Source: Crenobacter oryzisoli (GTDB lineage Bacteria; Pseudomonadota; Gammaproteobacteria; Burkholderiales; Chromobacteriaceae). Taken from it: a DNA stretch of 46,903 nt. Positions 41,173 to 46,903 of the stretch are shown piece by piece (the stretch's first letter is position 1; each line of letters starts with the position of its first letter). A model generated the notes under the pieces. It did not search any database. It was not told the DNA's origin and saw only the letters and a list, made by a program, of their open reading frames with translations. The stretch is from NCBI RefSeq assembly GCF_030385785.1, contig NZ_JAUEDK010000033.1:1-46903 (forward strand). The letters are read 5' to 3'. The translations under genes were made by a program, and so were the position numbers.

Positions 41173-41772
41173 ATGAAAATCGCCGTATTCGGTGCCAGCG
41201 GCACGCTGGGCCGCGCCGTGGTCGAACGCCTCGGCCAGCATCACGACATCATCAGCATCGGCCGCACCAGCGGCGACTACCGCGCCGACCTGACCGACAT
41301 CGCCAGCATCCGCACGGTGCTCGAAAAGATCGGCCCGCTCGATGCGCTGATCGCCACCGCCGGCCAGTTGCACTTCGGTCCGCTGGCTGAGACCACGCCG
41401 GAACAGTTTCAGATCGGCCTTAACGACAAGCTGCTCGGCCAGGTCAACCTGGTACTGGCCGGCCAGCATCACCTCAACGACGGCGGCTCGATCACGCTGA
41501 CCAGCGGCATCGTCAGCGACGAGCCGATCCGCAACGGCAGCAACGCGACGACGGTCAACGCGGCGCTGGAGGGTTTCGTGCGCGCCGCTGCGCTCGAGTT
41601 GCCGCGCGGCCTGCGCGTCAATGTGGTCAGCCCGAACGTGGTCGTCGAGTCGTGGAAAGACTACGGGCCGCTCTTCCCCGGCGTCGAAGCAGTGCCGGTC
41701 GCGCGAGTGGCGCTGGCGTACCAGCGCAGCGTCGAAGGCATCCAGAGCGGACGTGTACTGCGGGTCTGGTAA
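41173..41772 (+). CDS. Short SDR-fold protein without the YxxxK pair
   Basis: A 199-residue short-chain dehydrogenase/reductase-like protein, shorter than the usual ~250. The cofactor motif GASGTLG (residues 7-13) is intact. In the catalytic region, TLTSGIVSDEPIRNGSNATT then VNAALEGFVRAAALELP, the Tyr and Lys of the usual YxxxK are absent (Asn replaces Lys before AALEGF). A small SDR subgroup shares this. It may be a reductase with altered chemistry or a redox-sensing protein. AGGAG lies six bases before ATG 41173. It is divergent from a LysR regulator. Its stop codon runs into an inverted-repeat element. Confidence 0.85.
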   Translation: MKIAVFGASGTLGRAVVERLGQHHDIISIGRTSGDYRADLTDIASIRTVLEKIGPLDALIATAGQLHFGPLAETTPEQFQIGLNDKLLGQVNLVLAGQHHLNDGGSITLTSGIVSDEPIRNGSNATTVNAALEGFVRAAALELPRGLRVNVVSPNVVVESWKDYGPLFPGVEAVPVARVALAYQRSVEGIQSGRVLRVW

Positions 41773-41914
41773 GAACCTGTTCACGATCTGCTGCACTCGG
41801 GTGATCCTGCGTTGAAATGCCGCTCAAAATGCTCATGGACTCCCTGTCCATTCCGCTTTTTCGTGTCATTTCGCCTTGGCTGCCCCTTCGTTCGCGAGAA
41901 CGTGAACAGGTTCT
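41772..41914. repeat. MITE-like element with 14-bp terminal inverted repeats
   Basis: AGAACCTGTTCACG (41772-41785) and its exact complement at 41901-41914 bound a 143-bp segment without coding capacity. Its centre holds a small hairpin, ATGGAC/GTCCAT, flanked by CTCAAAATGCTC and CCGCTTTTTCGTG. The first base is the last base of the SDR stop codon. No clear target-site duplication is visible. I recall similar motifs as intergenic repeats in other proteobacteria, but cannot verify this here. Confidence 0.65.
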
Positions 41915-41949
41915 AAGAAAAAGGCAGGCCGCACGATGCGCGGCCTGCC
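41915..41949 (-). terminator. Terminator of yaiI
   Basis: GGCAGGCCGC (41923-41932) pairs with GCGGCCTGCC (41940-41949), followed on the minus strand by TTTTTCTT. It lies 39 bases after the yaiI stop. Confidence 0.85.
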
Positions 41950-41988
41950 TGCCTTCGATTCGGGTAAATCAGGGACATATCGAGCGTG

Positions 41989-42459
41989 CTAGCGCTCCAC
42001 CTTCACCAGCGCCTTGGCGCGGTTGTGCAGCCATCCGTCCAACTCTCGCGCAAATACCTGCCGGTCGCGTTGGCCGAACGGCGGCGGCCCGCCGGTTTCG
42101 ACACCGCTGTCACGCAGCTCGGTGAGGAAATTGCGCATCGTCAGCGCAGCGCGGATCGTGCTGGCGGTGTAGCGCTCGCCTCGGGGATTAAGCGCCTCGC
42201 CACCGGCCTCGACCACCAGAGCGGCGAGCGGCACATCGGCCGTCACCACCAGATCGCCTCGCTTCACCTGCTGCGCGATATAACCGTCGGCCACGTCAAA
42301 ACCGCTCTCCACTTGTACTGCGTTCACCCACCGTGATGGCGGTGTGCGCAGCAGACGATTGGCGACCAGTGTCACCGCCACCTGCTCGCGATCGGCTGCG
42401 CGAAACAGCATCTCCTTCACCGCCGCCGGACAGGCGTCGGCATCAACCCAGATTTTCAT
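41989..42459 (-). CDS. yaiI: YaiI/YqxD family (DUF188) protein
   Basis: Conserved protein of the UPF0178/DUF188 family, a PIN-like fold of unknown function. The 156-residue product opens with the family hallmark [18 protein letters not shown] and contains [34 protein letters not shown] and [15 protein letters not shown] lies six bases before ATG 42459. It has its own terminator, and copy C of the dispersed repeat occupies its upstream region. Confidence 0.92.
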   Translation of the reverse strand: MKIWVDADACPAAVKEMLFRAADREQVAVTLVANRLLRTPPSRWVNAVQVESGFDVADGYIAQQVKRGDLVVTADVPLAALVVEAGGEALNPRGERYTASTIRAALTMRNFLTELRDSGVETGGPPPFGQRDRQVFARELDGWLHNRAKALVKVER

Positions 42460-42478
42460 CCGCACTCCTGTGTACTGA

Positions 42479-42615
42479 AAATCACTCACAAAACCCAACG
42501 CAGTGGTCGCGCGCGCCTTGACGCAGAAAACGAGGCATTGCCGAAGTTTCTGCAAAGATACGGCACAAGCGCGTACGGCAAGGCTGGGAACAACGCAGGG
42601 GATTGTTAGTGACGC
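42479..42615 (-). repeat. Dispersed structured repeat, copy C
   Basis: A 137-bp element directly after the stop of the SDR gene at 42616, in the same orientation as copy B. It begins GCGTCACTAACAAT and ends GGGTTTTGTGAGTGAT on the minus strand, so its ends are imperfect inverted repeats. It contains the core CAGCCTTGCCGTAC. The middle is longer than in copy B. Confidence 0.7.
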
Positions 42616-43362
42616 TTAACGCCCGCCCGACACATCGAGCAGGCTGCCGGTACAAAACGACGCTTCCTTGGACAACAGCCAGACGATAGCGTTCGCCACT
42701 TCTTCTGCGGTGCCGCCTCGCTGCATTGGGATAGTAGGTGCCACACGCGCCACCCGGCCCGGCTCACCGCCGCTGGCGTGGATGTCGGTCTCGATCAGCC
42801 CAGGGCGCACCGCGTTGACGCGGATGCCCTCGGCGGCCACCTCGACCGCAAGGCCGAGCGTCATCGTGTCGATCGCGCCCTTGCTGGCCGCGTAGTCAAT
42901 GTACTCGTTGGCCGAACCGAGCCGCGACGCGGCCGACGACACGTTGACGATCGCGCCGCCCTGCCCCCCATGCCGGATTGACATCCGCCTCACCGCCTCG
43001 CGCGCGCACAGGAAGCTGCCTATTACGTTGATCGCCATCACTCGCTGCAAGCGCGCCGCGTCGAAGTCCTCCAGCCGCCCCTGCGGCGACACCACGCCGG
43101 CGTTGTTGACCAGCGCCGACAAGGGGCCGAGCTCGGCGTCGCAGCGCTCGAACATCGCCACCACCTGCGCTTCGTCCGACACATCGGCCTTGAGCGAGAC
43201 GGCACGTCCGCCAGCAGCAACGATGTCGGCCACCACCGCGTCGGCGGCAGCGCTATCGCGCAGGTAATTGACGCCGACCGCGTAGCCGGCCTTCGCCGCC
43301 AGCCGAGCGGTGGCAGCGCCGATGCCGCGGCTCGCGCCGGTAATCAGGACAACAGGCTGCAT
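42616..43362 (-). CDS. SDR-family oxidoreductase
   Basis: Classical short-chain dehydrogenase/reductase, 248 residues, with GASRGIG (cofactor binding, residues 8-14), NNAG, the catalytic Ser in NVSSAAS and the pair Tyr157/Lys161 (YAASK), then RPGLIETDI. The Asn-Tyr and following residues of the early strand (GVNYLRDS) suggest NADP preference. The substrate cannot be set. AAGGAG precedes ATG 43362. No obvious partner gene is adjacent; copy C of the repeat follows its stop. Confidence 0.9.
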   Translation of the reverse strand: MQPVVLITGASRGIGAATARLAAKAGYAVGVNYLRDSAAADAVVADIVAAGGRAVSLKADVSDEAQVVAMFERCDAELGPLSALVNNAGVVSPQGRLEDFDAARLQRVMAINVIGSFLCAREAVRRMSIRHGGQGGAIVNVSSAASRLGSANEYIDYAASKGAIDTMTLGLAVEVAAEGIRVNAVRPGLIETDIHASGGEPGRVARVAPTIPMQRGGTAEEVANAIVWLLSKEASFCTGSLLDVSGGR

Positions 43363-43472
43363 GGTGTCTCCTTATTCTTGTGGAATAACGCGTTTTCCGG
43401 TCTAGGGTTGACCAAAACGCGGGGGTGACAAAGCCGGCCATCCGGTTGGACGGCCTGCCTCAAAAACCGGGG

Positions 43473-44360
43473 TCAGCTATTGCGCAGGAAGCGCTGATGC
43501 CAGGCGACGCGCGCCTCGCGGGCGTGCTCGAAGAAGTCGTTCAGCTCGTCGGCGGCGCCGGCCTCCACCAGGCGGGTCAAGGCATCGAGGTTGGCGCGAT
43601 AACGCGCCAGCTCGGCGAGCAAGGCGTCGCGGTTGGCCAAGCTGATATCGCGCCACATCTCCGGGTGGCTGCCGGCGATGCGGGTGAAGTCGCGAAAGCC
43701 AGTGGCGGCGAAGTCGAAACAGCGCACCGCGTCGGGCTTGTCGGCGACCATGCCGACGTAGGCGAACGCCAACAGATGCGGCAGGTGGCTAACGGTGGCG
43801 AACACCGCATCGTGCTCGTCGGGGCCCATCTGGTGTACGTTGGCGCCACAGGCACGCCACAGCTCGGCGACCAGTTCGGCCGCGTCTGGCGCAGTCTCGA
43901 CCAACGGCGTGATCACCACCTTGCGGTTCTCGTACAGGCCGTACTGCGCGGCGGCAGCGCCGGACAGGTCAGAGCCGGCGATCGGATGCGCCGGCACACA
44001 GCGCGCCAGATGGCTGGGCAGGTGCGCGCGCATCAGTGCGACCACGTCGCCCTTAGTACTGCCTGCATCGGTGACGATGGCATGGGCGGGCAGCACCGGC
44101 GCGATCGCGTCGAACACCCGTGCCATCTGGCCAACCGGCGTCGCAACGAGCACCAGATCGGCGGCGGAGCAGGCAGCGGCCACATCCTGGCTCGCCTCGT
44201 CGATCACACCCAGCTCCAGCGCGCGGCGCAGGTTCTTCTCGGAGCGGCCGACGCCGATCACCCGACCGACCCGGCCGGCACGCTTGGCCGCCAGCGCAAA
44301 AGAACCGCCGATCAGGCCGACGCCGACGATCACCACCGTTTCCACCCGCTGCACGCTCAT
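43473..44360 (-). CDS. tyrA: Prephenate dehydrogenase
   Basis: NAD(P)-dependent oxidation of prephenate (or arogenate) in tyrosine synthesis. The 295-residue monofunctional TyrA has the N-terminal GVGLIGGSFALAAKRAG, TPVGQM, TDAGSTKG, the active-site AHPIAGSDLSG (His about residue 118) and SHLPHLLAFAYV. No chorismate mutase domain is fused. ATG 44360 has AGAAGAGG just upstream. A modest GC hairpin (about 43433-43452) follows the stop. Confidence 0.93.
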   Translation of the reverse strand: MSVQRVETVVIVGVGLIGGSFALAAKRAGRVGRVIGVGRSEKNLRRALELGVIDEASQDVAAACSAADLVLVATPVGQMARVFDAIAPVLPAHAIVTDAGSTKGDVVALMRAHLPSHLARCVPAHPIAGSDLSGAAAAQYGLYENRKVVITPLVETAPDAAELVAELWRACGANVHQMGPDEHDAVFATVSHLPHLLAFAYVGMVADKPDAVRCFDFAATGFRDFTRIAGSHPEMWRDISLANRDALLAELARYRANLDALTRLVEAGAADELNDFFEHAREARVAWHQRFLRNS

Positions 44361-44420
44361 TCCTCTTCTGTCTCTTTGTTGGACAGGTATCATAAGCGAT
44401 TTCCCGCCCCGAGGTCGCCG

Positions 44421-44720
44421 ATGGCACGCCCGCGTAGTTCCTTGTACGTGTATTTCAAGCTCGCCGCGCCGGACACGGCGCTGTTTCACCGGCTCACCGC
44501 GATGCAGGCGGAGCTGGCTTGGCAGACCGGCGCCGATGCCCGCCTGCTGCACCGGCGCGACGACGCGCTCACCTGGATGGAAGTATACGAAGGCATTACC
44601 GACACCGATGCCTTCGCCCGTGCACTCGACGCCGCACTGCTGCGCCACGGTATCGACCCAGCAGCCCCGGCCCGCCATCTTGAATGGTTCGTGCCGTTCG
44701 ATGCACCGCCGGTGCCATGA
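44421..44720 (+). CDS. DUF4936 family protein
   Basis: Small conserved protein of the DUF4936 family, known mainly from betaproteobacteria and of unknown function. The 99-residue product has SLYVYFKLAAPDTALF at the start, RLLHRRDDALTWMEVYEGI in the middle and RHLEWFVPF at the end, suggesting a ferredoxin-like alpha/beta fold. GAGG lies six bases before ATG 44421. It is divergent from tyrA and convergent with pabC. The open frame reaches far upstream across tyrA, but only this part is credible. Confidence 0.8.
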   Translation: MARPRSSLYVYFKLAAPDTALFHRLTAMQAELAWQTGADARLLHRRDDALTWMEVYEGITDTDAFARALDAALLRHGIDPAAPARHLEWFVPFDAPPVP

Positions 44721-44723
44721 AAA

Positions 44724-44750
44724 ACGCCACGGCTGATGCCATGGCGTCCT
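44724..44750 (+). terminator. Terminator-like hairpin after the DUF4936 gene
   Basis: ACGCCA (44724-44729) pairs with TGGCGT (44742-44747), with two more inner pairs, followed by CCTTGTT. A second possible stem, GGGCTCG/CGAGCCC (44761-44767 with 44789-44795), overlaps the pabC stop on the other strand. Confidence 0.45.
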
Positions 44751-44794
44751 TGTTCCAATCGGGCTCGAAGATCCGCGCCTAAGCATGGCGAGCC

Positions 44795-45604
44795 CTAGTT
44801 TTCGTCGAGCCGCCGTCGTTGCCAGTGGCGCGTGACGGGAAACGCCGACCAGCGCCGCTGCGCGAGCTCGGCGACCGGTACGACGCCGAGCAGACTGTTG
44901 CCGAGGAACAGCTCGTCGGCGTCGAGCAGCTCGGTAAGCTCGGGTCGCGTTTCCGACACCGGGCATCCGGCTTCCGACGCAGCAGCCATCAGCCAGGCGC
45001 GCAGCGCCCCTGACACCCCGCAGAAGTCCAGCTTCGGTGTGCACAGCACACCATCCCGCACGTAGAACAGATTGCTCATCGTCCCTTCGGTCACCCGGCC
45101 ATCCTCATCGAGCAGCAGCCCTTCGAAGATCGCCGGGTCATCCCACTCGGAGCGCGCCAGCACGTTCTCCAGCCGGTTCAGGTGTTTGATGCCGGCGAGC
45201 AGCGGCTGCCGCGACAGACGCAACTCGCACACCCGCACCGTCACGCCGTGTTCGGCCAACGTCCCCGGATAGCCTCCCCATGCCGCCGCCGACACGATCC
45301 GCGTCGGCATCGCATCGCCGGGCATCGCGTAGCCACGCTTGCCGACACCGCGGGTGATCACCACCTTGGCGACCGCACGCTCAAGGTTGACTGAACAAAC
45401 GGCCAGCTCGCCAAGCAACAGCGACTCGTCCGGGCACAGCAAGCGCAGGCGGCGGCAGTCGTCCCGCAGCCGCGCGTAATGCCAACGCCACAGTCGCGGC
45501 CGGCCGGCCACGAGTTCGATGGTACGGAACACACCGTCACCGTATGCGAGGCCACGGTCGGCAGCGGACACGGTGTCGGCCGGCAGGCCGTTGATCAGCA
45601 TCAT
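44795..45604 (-). CDS. pabC: Aminodeoxychorismate lyase
   Basis: Fold-type IV PLP enzyme that removes pyruvate from 4-amino-4-deoxychorismate to give p-aminobenzoate for folate. The 269-residue protein has RGLAYGDGVFRTIEL, the PLP-lysine segment AGIKHLNRLENVLAR (Lys about residue 139) and the Thr-rich VTEGTMSNLFYV. AGGGG precedes ATG 45604, 11 bases after pabB. The neighbour supports PabC over a branched-chain or D-amino acid aminotransferase. Confidence 0.94.
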   Translation of the reverse strand: MMLINGLPADTVSAADRGLAYGDGVFRTIELVAGRPRLWRWHYARLRDDCRRLRLLCPDESLLLGELAVCSVNLERAVAKVVITRGVGKRGYAMPGDAMPTRIVSAAAWGGYPGTLAEHGVTVRVCELRLSRQPLLAGIKHLNRLENVLARSEWDDPAIFEGLLLDEDGRVTEGTMSNLFYVRDGVLCTPKLDFCGVSGALRAWLMAAASEAGCPVSETRPELTELLDADELFLGNSLLGVVPVAELAQRRWSAFPVTRHWQRRRLDEN

Positions 45605-45615
45605 CGCGATACCCC

Positions 45616-46903
45616 TCAGTCCACCACGCCGAGCGCGCGCAACAGCCCGCGCACCTTGTGGCGGGTCTCCTGCAGTTCCCGTTCCGGATCGGAGTCGGCG
45701 ACGATGCCGCCGCCGGTGCGGAAGCGCAGCCGGCTGCCCTCCTGCATGAAGGTGCGGATCAGGATGTTGCTGTCCATCGTGCCGTCACGGTTGAGGTAGC
45801 CAAGCGTGCCGGTGTAGGCGCGCCGCGCGCTGTTCTCCAGCTCGCGGATGATCTGCATGGTGCGCACCTTCGGGCAGCCGGTGATGGTGCCGCCGGGGAA
45901 TAGCGCGCGGAACACCTGGACGGTGTCGACGTCGTCACGCAGGCGCCCACGCACGTTCGACTCGATGTGGTGCACGTAGGCATAGCTCGCCACTGCCATC
46001 AGCTCGTTCACCTCCACCGTGCCCGGCTGCGAGATGCGCCCCAGGTCGTTGCGCTCCAGGTCGATCAGCATCACGTGCTCGGCACGCTCCTTGATGCTGC
46101 TGATCAGCCGCTGTTTCAGCGCGGCGTCCTCGTCCGGATCGGTCGAGCGCGGATGGGTGCCGGCGATCGGCCGGGTATCGGCCCAGCCGTCGCGCACTCG
46201 CACCAGTCGCTCCGGCGAGGAGCTGACGATCTGCGCGTCGCCCAGGTCTGCCAAGGCCGAGAACGGTGCCGGGTTGGCGCGGCGCAGCGCGGCGAACAGG
46301 TCCGGCGCGGCGATGCCGTCGGCCAAGGTCGCACGCCAGCCGCGCGATATATTCACCTGGAACACATCGCCCTCGTAGATGTAGCGCTTGAGCCGCACCA
46401 CCGCGTCGGTGTACCACTCCGGCGGATCCTCCTCGAGCGCGGCCAGTGCCACCGGCTGCGGCTGGAACGGCGGGACATGCTCGACGCTGCGCGCCAGTTC
46501 GACCCGTTCCGCCTCGCTCTCGGCCATCAGCCAGGCCTGCTGCTTCTCGCGGTCGACCAGCACGGCGGCCGGCACCCTGGAGAGGGCGGCGATCGGGAAG
46601 CTGTCCGGCAGCGCCGCCGGCACGGTTGGCTCGAAGGCCGACAGCAGGTCGTAGCCGAGGTAGACGAACCAGCCGCCGGTGAACGGCAAACCGTGCGGAT
46701 TGGCGACGTCCTCGCGCGGCAGCGCGGCCAGATCGGCGAGAAACGCCGCTTCGTCACCGGCCTGGTAGACGCGGCGCTCGCGCGGCAGGGCCAGCAGCAG
46801 GTCCCAGCCGGTATCGCCGGACGACTGCAGCAGGTAGGGGAAACGGACGCGGTCGGCGGCATGGAGCGCCAACAGGTCGGGAATCGAGGCGAGAGGCTGA
46901 CAG
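45616..46903 (-). CDS. pabB: Aminodeoxychorismate synthase component I (5' end beyond window)
   Basis: Converts chorismate and ammonia to aminodeoxychorismate for folate synthesis. The chorismate-binding domain is complete: YEGDVFQVNISRGWRA, SSSPERLV, IKERAEHVMLIDLERNDLGR, GTITGCPKVRTMQIIRELE and MDSNILIRTF. The frame is open to the window edge, so the true start and probably only a few residues are missing; an internal TTG at 46872 is not a good start. At the site where E. coli PabB has its Lys274 (PIKGT), this protein has PIAGTHPR, as in anthranilate synthase. The adjacent pabC and the ITGxPK motif still favour PabB. Confidence 0.88.
   Translation of the reverse strand, partial: CQPLASIPDLLALHAADRVRFPYLLQSSGDTGWDLLLALPRERRVYQAGDEAAFLADLAALPREDVANPHGLPFTGGWFVYLGYDLLSAFEPTVPAALPDSFPIAALSRVPAAVLVDREKQQAWLMAESEAERVELARSVEHVPPFQPQPVALAALEEDPPEWYTDAVVRLKRYIYEGDVFQVNISRGWRATLADGIAAPDLFAALRRANPAPFSALADLGDAQIVSSSPERLVRVRDGWADTRPIAGTHPRSTDPDEDAALKQRLISSIKERAEHVMLIDLERNDLGRISQPGTVEVNELMAVASYAYVHHIESNVRGRLRDDVDTVQVFRALFPGGTITGCPKVRTMQIIRELENSARRAYTGTLGYLNRDGTMDSNILIRTFMQEGSRLRFRTGGGIVADSDPERELQETRHKVRGLLRALGVVD

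Noticed and set aside
41772-41914. Insertion sequence
   Set aside because: There is no transposase coding capacity in 143 bp and no convincing target duplication; kept as a MITE-like repeat.
43426-43435. TGACAAAGCC near the tyrA/SDR boundary as a fourth repeat copy
   Set aside because: Only ten bases match the repeat end; the core GCCTTGCCG segment and second end are missing.

Overview
This window is GC-rich bacterial chromosome, most likely from a betaproteobacterium of the order Neisseriales (Chromobacteriaceae-like). The visible 5' end of the 16S rRNA fits that group. So do the gene order rlmN-pilW-rodZ-ispG-hisS-yfgM-bamB-der-hfq-hflX-hflK-hflC-hisZ-purA and the presence of hisZ. It is almost entirely core genome: no prophage, integrase, transposase, CRISPR array or secretion locus is visible.

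Layout. At 1-300 lies the start of a minus-strand rRNA operon with boxA and a near-consensus promoter. At 598-3340 are rnr (minus) and three almost identical tRNA-Leu(CAG) genes (plus), the latter driven by a perfect sigma70 promoter that overlaps the rnr start codon. At 3425-7136 are a divergent lipoprotein phosphoesterase and a di-haem cytochrome c peroxidase. At 7160-22367 is a long minus-strand housekeeping block: purine and histidine synthesis, HflKC, the HflX and Der GTPases, Hfq, the BamB outer-membrane assembly factor, HisRS, isoprenoid enzyme IspG, RodZ, a type IV pilus TPR protein, RlmN and Ndk. At 22497-26402 are a SPOR protein, zapE, a DUF1223 gene and cysM.

At 26670-35803 is a minus-strand envelope and translation block. 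It holds hldD, a DUF924 gene, hldA, ugd, pyrF, lapB and lapA, a terminator, ihfB, rpsA and cmk. LapB and HflKC both act on the FtsH protease, and LapB controls LPS synthesis by that route, so LPS precursor genes sit next to an LPS regulator. At 35986-41772 are aroA, an isochorismatase-like hydrolase, an MHS-family transporter, a MazG-like pyrophosphatase and a divergent LysR regulator/SDR pair. At 41989-46903 are yaiI, a canonical SDR, tyrA, a DUF4936 gene, pabC and a pabB that runs off the window. aroA, tyrA, pabB and pabC all belong to shikimate/chorismate metabolism.

The least ordinary signals are non-coding. A dispersed structured repeat (three copies) begins immediately after the stop codons of minus-strand genes. 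A separate 143-bp element has perfect 14-bp terminal inverted repeats. The rpsA leader holds two hairpins with complementary loops. A terminator lies only about 20 bp before the hflX start, and pilW appears to start at CTG. I found no convincing new multi-gene system; these elements and a few enzymes lacking usual catalytic residues are the best leads.
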